From: Aureococcus anophagefferens
Taxonomy: Eukaryota; Sar; Pelagophyceae; Pelagomonadales; Pelagomonadaceae
Direction of reading: 5' to 3'
DNA length: 64,000 nt
Assembly (NCBI RefSeq): GCF_000186865.1
Contig: NW_008705563.1
Location: 2,350,286 to 2,414,285 of the forward strand
In this document: positions 17,755 through 26,746 of the stretch, piece by piece
How positions within the stretch are numbered: position 1 is the first letter of the stretch
Layout of the letters: each line of letters starts with the position of its first letter
Position numbers and translations under genes: made by a program
Notes under the pieces: model-generated
What the model was told of the DNA's origin: nothing
The model's input: only the letters and a program-made list of their open reading frames with translations
The model's database searches: none

Positions 17755-18572
17755 CTAAATCTGAACGCTCGCCGCCTCGGGCGACTGGGGCACGCCGAAG
17801 ATGCCCGCAAGGCTCATGCCCTTGGGCGGCCGCGGCGCCGCGGGGGCCGGCGCCGCGGCGGCTTTCTTGGCTCGGTGCGCGGCGATGGCTTTCGCGCGCG
17901 GAAGGAGCGGCCCCGCCGCGGCGTGTTCTCCTTCGGCGTCTCCTTCGGCGTCGCCGACGGTGACGTCGCCTCGCGCTTCGCCTCCTCCGGGCGCTTCTCC
18001 TCGGCGGTAGCGCGCGGCGTCGTCGCGGCCTCGTAGGAGGGGGCCGCGGCGAAGGAGCTCGCGTCGTCGTCGGAGGAGGAGGAGCCCCCGTAGACGTCCG
18101 CGAGCTCGATCTCCTTCTTCTCGTCCGCGGCGAAGGCGACGGTGCGCTTCGGCGACGTCGGCGCGAGGTGGTGGATCAGGCCCTCCGCCTTCTCCAGGAG
18201 CAGGCGCTCCTCCCGTTCCACGCGGTCGCGGCCGAGCGCGTCGACGAGCACGTAGTAGACGGCCACGAGCAGCCCCGCGGACATGACGAGGGCCAGCACG
18301 GCGCCGAACGCGTCCGTCGCGTAGCCCCGCTCGCCGTCCGTGTGCTCGCCGACGAAGAGGAGCAGGCTCCCGAAGAAGACGAGGACGAGCTGCGTCTGCG
18401 CGACCTCCGAGAGCGCGTCGTCGTCGTCGTCGACGTAGGGCTCGTAGGCGGCGTAGACGCGGTGGCTCAGCATCGCGACGAGGAGCGCCATCGCGATCTG
18501 CAGCGCGCCGCCGTCGGCGAAGACGAGGAGCCCCGCGGTCATCCGGAATACAGGATCCTCCATGCTCGGCAA
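17755..18572 (-). CDS. multispan membrane protein with disordered tail; reading frame shifts near 17893
   Basis: Starts MPSMEDPVFRM (or at the inner ATG, 18563). Three hydrophobic segments follow: LQIAMALLVAMLSHRVY, TQLVLVFFGSLLLFVGE and FGAVLALVMSAGLLVAVYYVLV. A coiled, charged cytosolic tail comes next. The uncorrected frame stops at 17814 after an implausible Arg/Pro run. If one CG is removed from the CGCGCGCG run at 17893-17900 the frame continues GRSFRAKAIAAHRAKKAAAA...PPKGMSLAGIFGVPQSPEAA and stops at 17755, which looks like genuine coding sequence. The membrane part resembles C-termini of large algal surface proteins, so the 5' end may be incomplete. Function unknown. Confidence 0.6.
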
Positions 18573-18655
18573 ATGGGCTGAGCTGATGTTGACGGCACCT
18601 TACTCCCTATCGGGTCGCCCATTCGAGGAGTCGCGGCATGCACGATCGCGCACCG

Positions 18656-18919
18656 TCAGAAGTCGGCGAAGAGCTCCGGCATCGCCGCTTCGACGTGCTC
18701 GGGCCGGATGACGTCGTCGCCCTCCGCGGCGGCCTCGCCCTCGGCGCGCGCGCGCGCCTGGACGACGAAGAGGCGGAGGAGCTCCACCGTCGCCTTGATC
18801 GCGCCCTGGTTGATGCGCGGGCGCGCCGCGCCGGACTCCTCCGCGGCGTGCGACAGGAGCTTGAGCACGACCGCCTCGCTGATCGTCGCCTCGGTCGGAT
18901 CGTCGGACGCGTCGGCCAT
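18656..18919 (-). CDS. CENPX: centromere protein X / MHF2 (histone-fold)
   Basis: 87 residues, near the family's usual 80. A histone-fold pattern matches CENP-X: SEAVVLKLLSHAAEES (helix 1), RINQGAIKATVELLRLFVVQARARAEGEA (long helix 2, compare the human VELLKVFVVEAA block), and GDDVIRPEHVEAAMPELFADF (helix 3 and terminal LLxDF). CENP-X pairs with CENP-S in the MHF complex. It acts at kinetochores and with FANCM at stalled replication forks. No CENP-S gene is seen in this window. The ATG lies only 7 bp after the stop of the upstream spliced 55-residue gene on the same strand. Confidence 0.9.
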   Translation of the reverse strand: MADASDDPTEATISEAVVLKLLSHAAEESGAARPRINQGAIKATVELLRLFVVQARARAEGEAAAEGDDVIRPEHVEAAMPELFADF

Positions 18920-18926
18920 GGTCGTC

Positions 18927-19174
18927 TCACGCGAGCTTCTCTCCGAAAGTCTTCTTCCTGATGCTCATGCGCTGGCGCGTGTCGACGAACATGCACCCGA
19001 GGGCGACCTGCGACGGCGCGGCTCGAACGCGGCGCGCGCGCGGCGCCTTTCGACGAGTTGAGGCGCCGCGGGACGCGCGAGACAGACGATGCAGAGGAAG
19101 CCGACGACGTAGAGCTCCGGGTGCGTGTTGTGCGCCGGCGGAGGGAACTTGGCGCGTGGCTCGAGCGTTACCAT
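18927..19174 (-). CDS. spliced 55-residue single-pass membrane protein
   Basis: Exon 1 (19174-19088) encodes MVTLEPRAKFPPPAHNTHPE followed by LYVVGFLCI. An 80-nt intron (19087-19008, GTCTGTC...CGCAG) leads into exon 2 (19007-18927), VALGCMFVDTRQRMSIRKKT then FGEKLA and stop. Splicing makes one clean hydrophobic helix (LYVVGFLCIVALGCMFV) with a basic C-terminal tail, which supports the model; neither exon alone looks like a protein. The family is not recognised. Small tail-basic membrane proteins of this shape occur in respiratory complexes and ER translocation machinery, but I cannot place it. Confidence 0.7.
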
Positions 19175-19268
19175 GCGGCGCGCGCGCGGGAAGCAGTGCT
19201 CGATGCTGAGCGCGTTCCGGGAGGCTGAAGCTTCCCTGCAACCATCCCTTCAAGCAAAGCGGATTACG

Positions 19269-21074
19269 TCACGTGAAGCCCGGGGGCTTGGGGACGCGGA
19301 GGGCGCGGTACGAGTTCCAGGAGCGCGCGTTGGCGGCGCCGCAGGAGCCCGCGGCGTCGCGGCCGCCGAAGGTCGCGGAAAAGGTCGCGTTGCCGCGCGC
19401 GTCGATTTCGACGACGCGCGCGGAGTTGCAGTTGTCCCGGGCCCAGTTGGCCCGGCCGTCGAAGGGCGCCGGCGGGTCCGTGACGGCCCCAAAGTCCGCG
19501 AGGTAGCCCGCGACGCCGCCGGGCCCCAGCAACGGCTGCGCGCCGCCGAGGAAGGGGCTGTACGAGCCGTCGCCGTACGCGAACGTCGCCCGGGCCGTCG
19601 CCGGCGGGTCGCCCGGCAGCGCCCAGACCACGAGGCGGCTCGGCACGTCCAACCCCCGGTCCCGGCGGCCGCCGTTGGCGAAGGCGACCAAAGCCACGTC
19701 GGCCCAGGACGACGGGCGTTCCGGCGCGACGACGCGGACGTTGTGCTGGCCCGCGTCGTACCGTTGCGGCACGGCCCCCGCCGCCCCCTCGTCGACGACA
19801 AAAAGAGGGAAGGAGTTGCGGTGGTCGGCGCAGGCCGCCGGCATGTCGGCGTGGCACGCGCCCAGGAGCCAGCGCACGTCGCCCGACGAATAGTCCCACG
19901 CGAAGATCCACCCGAGGTAGAACGACGAGACGACCAGCGCGTCGAGCGCGGACCCGACGAGCGTCGCGTCGAAGGCGTTGAGGTGGGTCCAGTCCGGGTT
20001 CCGCGCCAGCGTGGCGTACGTCGCCGTCGCGCACACATCGAAGGCGTCCCAGGTGCTGAAGCGCCGCGCGACCGCGCCCGTGTCTCTGTCGAAGACGACG
20101 AGCTCGTTGCCGTGGACTTGGTCCACGGCCCCGGGCCAGCCCGGGCAGGTGACGTTGCGCTTCGTCTCGAAGCCCAGGGAGACGAGCGTGGAGGCGTCGA
20201 GGGGCGTCACCTGGTGGTTGAAGCCCGCGGTGTCGACGTAGACGACCTCGCCCGGGACGTTCGACCAGGGCAGCTGGCCGCGCGCCCAGTCCGGCGCGTC
20301 GCGCGTCGCGACGTAGAGCCGGCGGATGGAGCCCCGGGCGTTGATCTCGGCGATGCCCGTGAAGCCCGTCGTGATCTTCGTCATGTCGCCCTCGACGCCC
20401 CAGAGCACGAGCAGCGAGTCCCGCGAGCGGTCTTCGAACGAGAAGTCGCCGAGGGCCGTCTGCGCGCCCGTGACGCCGCAGCGCAGGTTCATCAACCCGT
20501 AATAGGGCGTGTAGTCGAAGAGGGACCCGCAGTCGAGGGCCCAGACGACGTCGCCGTCCCTATCGAGGACGACGGCGCCGCTCCACTTGTCCGCCGCGCC
20601 GTTTTGCACCGCGGGGAACGCGGACGTGAGCACGTAGCCGCTCGCCTCGCCGGAGGCGGCGACGGCCGGGAAGTAGCCGGGCAGCGGGCCCGTCTCCGTG
20701 TAAAAGGGCGTCGCGGCCCGGGACCCGTCGCCGCGGCGGACGACGGCGCGCCAGGCGACGACCTCGGACGGCTTCAGTCCGAGGAGATCGAAGGCCGGGT
20801 TCCCGAGGACGTCGCCCTCGGCCGCGCGCGCCGCCGCCCCGCCGATGGTGTAGTTCTTCCGGGACCCCACGCCCTCGAAGACGAGGTCCGCGTCCGGCGC
20901 CCAGGGGCCCGCGACCCAGACGCGCACGGCGCCGACGCGGATCTTCGGGTGGCCGTAGTCGAGCACGCCGACGCTCCAGGGGCCCGCGGCGTGGTCCCCG
21001 TTGTAGTAGGTCACGTCCTGGGCGACGGCGAGGCCGACGACCAGCGCCCAGAGCGCGGTCGGGCGGGACATCAC
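19269..21074 (-). CDS. secreted arylsulfotransferase-like protein (ASST family)
   Basis: 601 residues with a signal peptide (RPTALWALVVGLAVAQD). The body has the propeller strands of the ASST family: SGAVVLDRDGDVVWALD, GIAEINARGSIRRLYVATRD, HLNAFDATLVGSALDALVVSS, and IFAWDYSSGDVRWLLGA. The H-x-N, SS-x(5)-I-x-x-W-D and G-x-x-x-W-x-L-G pattern is the core of PF05935-type arylsulfotransferases. In bacteria these move sulfate between phenolic esters through a sulfated His. A candidate His lies in VDQVHGNELVVFD or DWTHLNAFD. Likely periplasm-like or extracellular action on phenolic sulfates; the substrate is unproven. The family is mostly bacterial and algal, so ancient transfer is possible. Confidence 0.8.
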   Translation of the reverse strand: MMSRPTALWALVVGLAVAQDVTYYNGDHAAGPWSVGVLDYGHPKIRVGAVRVWVAGPWAPDADLVFEGVGSRKNYTIGGAAARAAEGDVLGNPAFDLLGLKPSEVVAWRAVVRRGDGSRAATPFYTETGPLPGYFPAVAASGEASGYVLTSAFPAVQNGAADKWSGAVVLDRDGDVVWALDCGSLFDYTPYYGLMNLRCGVTGAQTALGDFSFEDRSRDSLLVLWGVEGDMTKITTGFTGIAEINARGSIRRLYVATRDAPDWARGQLPWSNVPGEVVYVDTAGFNHQVTPLDASTLVSLGFETKRNVTCPGWPGAVDQVHGNELVVFDRDTGAVARRFSTWDAFDVCATATYATLARNPDWTHLNAFDATLVGSALDALVVSSFYLGWIFAWDYSSGDVRWLLGACHADMPAACADHRNSFPLFVVDEGAAGAVPQRYDAGQHNVRVVAPERPSSWADVALVAFANGGRRDRGLDVPSRLVVWALPGDPPATARATFAYGDGSYSPFLGGAQPLLGPGGVAGYLADFGAVTDPPAPFDGRANWARDNCNSARVVEIDARGNATFSATFGGRDAAGSCGAANARSWNSYRALRVPKPPGFT

Positions 21075-21177
21075 GCAGCCCCGACTCCTCCGTCGTCGCC
21101 TTGATTCAGTAGCCCAATCCGATCGGAAGGCTGCCCATCGTCCGTTGGAGGATTCCGGCTTGGCCGATGGGCTGCGT

Positions 21178-21243
21178 CGGTTGATCAGTCGTCGCAGCTT
21201 CGGTCGTGCGCGGTTGATCAGTTGTCACAGCTTCGGTCGTGCG
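21178..21243. repeat. 33-bp tandem duplication
   Basis: Adjacent copies at 21178-21210 and 21211-21243 begin CGGTTGATCAGT and end AGCTTCGGTCGTGCG, with two mismatches. They fall in the leader or extreme 5' coding part of the small gene at 21222. Confidence 0.85.
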
Positions 21244-21689
21244 CATCGACGCGCAACTCAATGCCCTCCTTTCCCATCCGGCGGCCGCCGCCGCCTCGAT
21301 CGACACCCGTCGACAGCGACACGAGCGACGACGACGACGACGACCCGGGCGCGATCGCCGCGCCGCGCCTCTGGGTCGCGGACTCCGACGACCGCGAGGA
21401 CGGCGAATTGCCGGCCGCGTCGCGGCGCTCGGACGCGACCGCGGAGCCCGGCGAGGTCGCGACGACGACGCGGAGACGAAAAATCGCGCTGGACGTCGCC
21501 GAGCGCGTCGTCTCGGGCGCGTTCTACGCCGGGGACGCGGACTTGGACGCGCGGAGCCGCGCGGTGCTGTCCGGCGCGACGCGCGACGTCGACGACCTCC
21601 CGCCCGCGGCGCCGTCGTACTACCGCCAGCGCGTCGCGATGTCGCGAGCCGCCGGCGACGACCCGTGGCGCGGCGGCGACGGCGACTAG
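21222..21689 (+). CDS. small hypothetical protein, acidic N-terminal half
   Basis: 155 residues from ATG 21222, or 142 from the ATG at 21261 (MPSFPIRRPPPP). The latter is preferred because it avoids the 33-bp repeat. It has a Pro-rich start, an Asp run (SDTSDDDDDD), then a more ordered part (DVAERVVSGAFYAGDADLDARSRAVLSGA) and SYYRQRVAMSRAAGDDPWRGGDGD. No family recognised. Its stop lies 59 bp from the convergent condensin gene, and it diverges from the arylsulfotransferase, which fits the window's gene-pair pattern. Confidence 0.5.
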   Translation: MSQLRSCASTRNSMPSFPIRRPPPPRSTPVDSDTSDDDDDDPGAIAAPRLWVADSDDREDGELPAASRRSDATAEPGEVATTTRRRKIALDVAERVVSGAFYAGDADLDARSRAVLSGATRDVDDLPPAAPSYYRQRVAMSRAAGDDPWRGGDGD

Positions 21690-21748
21690 GGTACATGCTT
21701 CTTACGACCGTCGGGGTGTTTTTTTTGGGGGGGAGGAACCGGGGGTGC

Positions 21749-23557
21749 TTAGTGGTTCTCGAAGTCGCCCTCGTGGAGGCTGTCGTGCGCGTTGACCGTC
21801 GTGAGGAGCGCGAGCTTGAACGCGTCCGCGGGCGCGAGCGCGTCGGCGCCGTGCGCGTGCTCGAGGTCGAGGTTGCCGTTGTTGGCGAGCTGGAGCGTCG
21901 CGAGGAAGTGGCGGCAGACGCGGTAGCGCGGGATGCCCCCCGCGAGGCTGCCGAAGCCGACCTTGGCCTTGTCGCCGGGCTTCCGCGCCGCGAGGCGCGC
22001 GACGATGTCGCGGCCGATGGCGAGCATGTCGAAGGGCTCGCGCTCCGTCTCCTGGGCGCGGAGCACGGGCTCGAGCTTGGCCTGCCAGGCCGCGACGCGG
22101 TCCGCGAGGCGCGCGAGATCCTCGTAGGACGCGACGTTCGCGCCGAGCTCGTCGAGGTGCGCCTTGCACGCGGCGTCGTAGGCCTCGGACCGCCGGCCGC
22201 CCGCGGCGCCGAGGCGGTCGTCGTAGCCGTCGTCGTCCCAGGCGAAGCACTCGCCGCCGCCGTCGTCGAAGTCGTCGGTGAAGTCGCGCGGCGCGTCGGG
22301 CGCCTCGGGCGCCGCGAGCTCCTCCGGGTCCGCGAAGAGCCGCGCGACGCCGCCGGCGGCCCAGGCGTCGTCGCAGTCGTAGTCGTCGTCGTCGTCGCCG
22401 CCGCCGCGGCGCTCCTCGAGGCGCCGGAGCCGCCGGGCCTTAGCGAGCGCGGCGCCGAACTGCGGGTAGGCCGCCTTGGCGACGTCGAGCGCGGCCGCGC
22501 GCGCGGCGGCCCGGGCGCCCTGGGCGGCCTCGAGGGCCGCGACGCGGCGGCCCCGGTCGCGGGCCGACGTCGCCGCGTCCACGGCCGCGCAGAGCGCGGC
22601 GACCGCCGCGTCCGACGGCGGGCCCTCGTCGGCCGTCGGCGGTTTCGGCGCGCGCCACGTCTTGCCGCGGCGCAGGGGCTTGGCGACGTCGTCGCTCGCG
22701 AAGACGTCCATCTCCTCGTAGGGGTCCGGCGCGTCCTCCGCCTCCTCGGGCGCGGTCGAGCTCGCGCGGCGCGGCCGCGGCGCGGGCGCCTCGCGCTGGC
22801 GCGCGACGGCGGCCTCCTCGACGTCCATGCCGCCGTCGTCGAAGCCGTCGTCGTCGTAGGCCGGCGGCGCCTCGTAGTCGTCGTCGTAGGCCGGCGGCGC
22901 CTCGCCGCCGTCGGCCGCGGGGGCGAAATCGGCCGCGACGCCGCCCTCGCGCGCGAGCCCCGGCAGGCGCAGGCCGCCGTCCGCGCCGAAGGCCGCGCCG
23001 AAGAAGGGCGCGTCCTCCTCGACGTCGCGGAAGAGCAGGGCGACCATGGGGTCCGCCGGCGCCGTCCGCGCCTTCTTGCGCTTCGAGTCTTCCTTCTCGA
23101 CGTCGAGGTCGACGGTCTTCCCCGGCGTCACGTCGACGACGCGCGCGAGCGGGCCCGCGTCGTAGCGGCGGCCGAACTCGTCCTCGCCCGAGGCCTCGGC
23201 GACCTTCGTCGCCGCGGCGTCCCGGCCCGCGGCGTCCGCCTGGGCCTTGCCCGTCCGGAGATTCTCGAGGACCTTGTAGACGACGCCGTGCAACCCGTCG
23301 ACCTTGCGGCCGTAGACGACGGCGCTGCCCTGCACGAGCAAACCCGCCTCGGCGAAGTTGATGGCCTCGTCGCCGGACTCGGCGACGACGTAGCGCACGC
23401 ACTCCTCGACGTACTCCTCGAGCGCCTCGTCGACGTCGACGTCGAACGCGAGCGCGACGTCCTTGATGGGCCGCAGCAGCGCCTGGAACTTCTCCGCGGC
23501 CGTGAGCGGCGCGTCCTCCGTGTCCATGGCGTCGGGCGCGGGGCGGCGCGCGGGCAT
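21749..23557 (-). CDS. NCAPH2: condensin-II subunit H2 (kleisin)
   Basis: 602 residues from MPARRPAPDAMDTED; the longer open frame upstream is not protein-like. The N-terminus LLRPIKDVALAFDVDVDEAL...EEYVEECVRYV...INFAEAGLLVQGSAVVYGRKVDGLHGVVYKVLENL matches the CNAP-H2 N-domain (human: LLQPIRDLTKNWEVDV...[25 protein letters not shown]). The middle is acidic and disordered. The C-terminus (YDAACKAHLDELGANVASYEDLARLADRVAAWQAKLEPVL, EPFDMLAIGRDIVARL, RYRVCRHFLATLQLANNGN) matches the winged-helix kleisin end. It bridges SMC2/SMC4 in condensin II and acts in chromosome compaction in the nucleus. Confidence 0.92.
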   Translation of the reverse strand: MPARRPAPDAMDTEDAPLTAAEKFQALLRPIKDVALAFDVDVDEALEEYVEECVRYVVAESGDEAINFAEAGLLVQGSAVVYGRKVDGLHGVVYKVLENLRTGKAQADAAGRDAAATKVAEASGEDEFGRRYDAGPLARVVDVTPGKTVDLDVEKEDSKRKKARTAPADPMVALLFRDVEEDAPFFGAAFGADGGLRLPGLAREGGVAADFAPAADGGEAPPAYDDDYEAPPAYDDDGFDDGGMDVEEAAVARQREAPAPRPRRASSTAPEEAEDAPDPYEEMDVFASDDVAKPLRRGKTWRAPKPPTADEGPPSDAAVAALCAAVDAATSARDRGRRVAALEAAQGARAAARAAALDVAKAAYPQFGAALAKARRLRRLEERRGGGDDDDDYDCDDAWAAGGVARLFADPEELAAPEAPDAPRDFTDDFDDGGGECFAWDDDGYDDRLGAAGGRRSEAYDAACKAHLDELGANVASYEDLARLADRVAAWQAKLEPVLRAQETEREPFDMLAIGRDIVARLAARKPGDKAKVGFGSLAGGIPRYRVCRHFLATLQLANNGNLDLEHAHGADALAPADAFKLALLTTVNAHDSLHEGDFENH

Positions 23558-24324
23558 GGTTTTTTGCTCGCGAACGGTTACGGGAGAACTGTGCGAGTTT
23601 TGGGGCGATCGAGCCCGGGTTTTCGCGCTATTTCGTGTGCGCGGAGGGTACGGGCGTGTTTGCGGGGACCCGGAGTGCGTCGGGACCGACTGGGAGCGGC
23701 GAGCGCGGCGCCGATCGAGAGGCGGTTTGCCCCGGCTCCAGCTCGTAGCAAACTGCGCCAAAGGCTCTGGCCGGGGGTCGACTGCTCCAATCGCTCGCAT
23801 CGCGAACCCACCGCTGCACCACTGCGAAGTCCGCTGTTGCGCGTCGATCCACCCTGCGCACGCGGGCCGGGGAAGCGTGCGCGCGAGGCTTCGGCGGATG
23901 CGACGAGTCCCATGGTGACTCTCGAGTGAGCGCGTGCGGCCAAAAAAAAAAAAAAGGTAGTGCCCCCCGTGGACGTAAGCGCCTTTCCGGCCTCCCTTGC
24001 CCCCGGTACCGCCCTCTCCGACGACGACGCGGCTCTGTCGCAGTGCGAGACCGCGCGCCGTCGCAACGGCGGAGCGAGCCATTACAGCTTTGGCGCAGGT
24101 CATGGCCGAGCTGACGACGAGCGAGGTCTTTGTCGACGCAATTTTTTTTTGCGCCCAGCGTCGTTGGCAACCGAGCAGCACCAGCCGAGGCCCAGTGCAA
24201 GACGTCGATCCGTTCCACGAAAGCGCGTGGTTCCGACGTCACGACGCTATCTAACAGGAGTCCGCCGGCTCCGAGCGGCCGCAAGATTGGTTCCGCGCGC
24301 CCGACGCGCGAGATCGGGTCGCCC
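23558..24324. other. 767-bp divergent spacer between NCAPH2 and the sugar transporter
   Basis: Noticeably less GC-rich than the genes beside it. Holds a 14-base A run at about 23942-23955 and a T run near 24141-24150. Frames here give low-complexity shadows. An in-frame upstream ATG for the transporter exists at 24130, but the residues it would add look like untranslated leader. Promoters of both genes must lie here. No RNA gene recognised. Confidence 0.5.
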
Positions 24325-25428
24325 ATGTGCCGGCCGGAGAAGCGGAGTCCCTCCGTGGACCTCGAGGACAGCGAGGGCCTCGAGTCGTCCGCCATGCTCA
24401 ACAAGAGCGACCTGAACCTCGCGGGGTCCGCCAAGAAGGCCGAGGCCGGCGGCGCGGCGATCTCGAAGACGGGGCTCAAGGTCTTGGCGCTGCTCGCGAT
24501 CCAGAACTGCGTGAAGAACCTCGTGATGCGCAGCGCCGTCTCCGGCGGCGCCAAGTTCCTCTACAGCGCCGCCGTCATCGGCACGGAGGGCACGAAGTGC
24601 GCGTGCTCCGTCGCGTACGTCCTCGCGACGGGCGGGTCGCCGACGTCCATCTACCGCTACCTCAAGGCGGAGTGGCGCAAGTTCGCGCTGCTCGCCGTGC
24701 CCGCGGGCATCTACAACTTCCAGCAGACGCTGGAGTACATCGCCCTGTCGAACCTCAACGCCGCGCTCTTCTCGGTCTTGGTCCAGACGAAGCTCCTGAC
24801 GACGGCGATCTTCTCCGCGGCGCTCATGGGCAAGAAGCTGCGCAAGGCCCAGGTCATCTCGCTGCTGCTGCTGACGACGGGCGTCATGCTCGCGCAGCTC
24901 ACGAAGGACCGGGGCGGCGAGAAGGAGGGCGAGAACCAGCTCACGGGCGTGCTCGCGACGCTCGGCATCGCGCTGAGCAGCGGCTTCGCGGCGGTCTACA
25001 CGGAGAAGGTCATCAAGGCCCAGCGGCCGGCGCCCGAGGCCAACGGCGCGACGTCGCCCCGCGAGACGGGCCTCGCCTACACGCAGATCCAGCTCGCGAT
25101 GACGTCCCTCGTCATCGAGGGCGCGTGGGCCGCGATGACCGACTCCGCGAACATCCTCGAGCACGGCCTCTGGTACGGCTTCGACTACAAGGCCATGATC
25201 TCCGTGGGCAACTCCGCCATGGGCGGCCTCACGGTCGCCGCGGTCCTCAAGTTCGCGGACGCGGTCCTCAAGGGCTACGCGACGGCCATCTCCGTGCTCC
25301 TCACGGGCGTCATGTCCATGCTCCTCTTCGGCACGTCCCTCAACGCCGAGTACGTCCTCGGCATGGTCAACGTCCTCGCCGCCGTCATCCTCTACAACGC
25401 CAAGAACCTCGACGCCAACGCGTGGTAG
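24325..25428 (+). CDS. nucleotide-sugar transporter, SLC35A/UDP-galactose-transporter family
   Basis: About 367 residues from MCRPEKRSPSVDLEDSEG (24325); a start at 24394 (MLNKSDLNL) is possible. Ten hydrophobic helices include AGIYNFQQTLEYIALSNLNAALFSVLVQTKLLTTAIFSAALMGKKLRKAQVISLLLLTTGVMLAQL. The YNxQ...LxxxxAAxFxVLxQxKixxTAxFsxxxLxxxL signature is the SLC35A hallmark. GVLATLGIALSSGFAAVYTEKVIK matches the GxxAvxxxxxxSGFAgVYxEkiLK block. Later KFADAVLKGYATAISVLLTGVMS matches KYADNIxKxxaxsxaivxs. It exchanges a nucleotide sugar for the nucleoside monophosphate across the Golgi membrane; substrate not deducible. Confidence 0.92.
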   Translation: MCRPEKRSPSVDLEDSEGLESSAMLNKSDLNLAGSAKKAEAGGAAISKTGLKVLALLAIQNCVKNLVMRSAVSGGAKFLYSAAVIGTEGTKCACSVAYVLATGGSPTSIYRYLKAEWRKFALLAVPAGIYNFQQTLEYIALSNLNAALFSVLVQTKLLTTAIFSAALMGKKLRKAQVISLLLLTTGVMLAQLTKDRGGEKEGENQLTGVLATLGIALSSGFAAVYTEKVIKAQRPAPEANGATSPRETGLAYTQIQLAMTSLVIEGAWAAMTDSANILEHGLWYGFDYKAMISVGNSAMGGLTVAAVLKFADAVLKGYATAISVLLTGVMSMLLFGTSLNAEYVLGMVNVLAAVILYNAKNLDANAW

Positions 25429-25493
25429 GCGGCGCCGCGTCCTCTCTCGCCGCCCCCCTCGACCGCCCCTCCGGCTAAGCCGCACTATGTCTG

Positions 25494-26312
25494 CTACGCT
25501 TCGTAGATCGACAGGGCCCCCGTGAGCGACGCCCGGCAGATGGGGCACTCGCGGCGCCGCGCGGACGACGCGCCCGCGATCCGCAGGGCGCAGTCGCTGC
25601 AGCAGACCTTGTGCCCGCAGGGCAGGAAGGCCGCGTCCGGCGCGCGCGACAGGCAGACGCAGCAGGTCGGCCGCTCCGGCGCGACCTCGGGCAGCGCCGC
25701 CCTCTCCCGAGTCGTCGTCATGCCGACCGCGTGCGCGAGGCCGGACGCGGCTTCTCGAATGTGGTCGCGTTGCTCCTGTAGCTCGGCGACTTCACGCTCG
25801 GCCACGCGCAAGCGGGCGCGGTCCGCGGCCAGCACGGTCAGGTCCGCGCCCAGCATCTTGAGAGCCATCAGCGCGACGGCGTCGCCGCGAGACGCGGCGA
25901 CGTGCGCCGGGGCGATGCCGCTGCGGGTTGACTTGTTGACGCTGCCGACGATCTGCGCGCATAGAGTGAGGAGCGTGCCGCTGTGGCCGCGTTGGACGGC
26001 CTCGTGCACGAGCGTCCAGCCGTGGTGGTTCGCGGAGAGGTCCGCCGTCGCTAATTCGAACTCGATCAGCCGACGGAGGAAGTCCGTGTCCGAGGCGGCG
26101 ACGGTCTTCCAGAGCAGGCGCTTCTTGAGTTTCGCATTGTCATAGTGATCATTCAATTCCGCCTCGACCCCTATCCAGTTGAGCCCACCGATGGGAGAAC
26201 TAAATGCCCGCAATAAAGTCTCCAATTTTTCTAGGTTGCGTTTTGTCGCGCTCCCACGCGTCGATCCGCTCCTCTGCTGCCCACGAGGCGATCCGCTCCT
26301 CTGCTGCGACAT
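25494..26312 (-). CDS. ankyrin-repeat RING-finger protein (candidate E3 ubiquitin ligase)
   Basis: 272 residues from MSQQRSGSPRG (26312); an upstream in-frame ATG at 26405 adds 31. The N-terminus has a 9-residue duplication (QQRSGSPRG, QQRSGSTRG) encoded by a 27-bp tandem repeat (26262-26307). Ankyrin-like repeats follow (VAASDTDFLRRLIEFELATADLSA, GWTLVHEAVQRGHSGTLLTLC, GIAPAHVAASRGDAVALMALKMLGADLT), then a coiled coil (AEREVAELQEQRDHIREAA). The C-terminal C3HC4 RING is CCVCLSRAPDAAFLPCGHKVCCSDC...CPICRASL. Architecture resembles XIAP/MIB-type RING ligases that bind targets through ankyrins. Substrate unknown. Confidence 0.88.
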   Translation of the reverse strand: MSQQRSGSPRGQQRSGSTRGSATKRNLEKLETLLRAFSSPIGGLNWIGVEAELNDHYDNAKLKKRLLWKTVAASDTDFLRRLIEFELATADLSANHHGWTLVHEAVQRGHSGTLLTLCAQIVGSVNKSTRSGIAPAHVAASRGDAVALMALKMLGADLTVLAADRARLRVAEREVAELQEQRDHIREAASGLAHAVGMTTTRERAALPEVAPERPTCCVCLSRAPDAAFLPCGHKVCCSDCALRIAGASSARRRECPICRASLTGALSIYEA

Positions 26313-26746
26313 TCTCGATGCCCGCAGGCCACCAGCCAGAGCGCGCGGGCCGAGGCTACCTGCAGTCCTCGCTTTGACTGAGAGGGAGCCCCTGGGGCTG
26401 CACAAGTTCGAACCGCTGCCGAAGATGCGGGTTTTTATACCTCGACACGTACAGCATTACCCGACGGCCTATTTTCCTTCCAGACCGCACAAGGCTGGCC
26501 AATGGCGTAACACCGCAATCGCCCTAAGTGGGTGGATCATCAGGGTACTGTCCCGGGTCCTGAGGATAAGGCCGGGATTTTCTTTTTTGTCGTTCCAATC
26601 TCCCAGCTCATCGCGCCCGAGCGGCCCGCATCGCAGCGCATCGACAAGATAGCCCCCTAGTTTGTTTGATTGAAGTTTCAAACTGTTTACTACACGATCG
26701 CTACAGCTGTGACGACACGCGCTGGCAAGTAACCCGAGGCAGCCCC
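26313..26746. other. 434-bp divergent spacer with lower GC
   Basis: Lies between the ankyrin-RING gene and the triple-repeat gene. From about 26430 to 26740 it is clearly AT-richer than the coding DNA around it (for example TTTTCTTTTTTGTCG near 26579). It must carry both promoters. No gene, tRNA or repeat family recognised. Confidence 0.5.

Noticed and set aside
24130..24324. Extended N-terminus for the nucleotide-sugar transporter
   Set aside because: The extra residues follow homopolymer and spacer-like DNA and lack any leader character; starts at 24325 or 24394 fit the family better.
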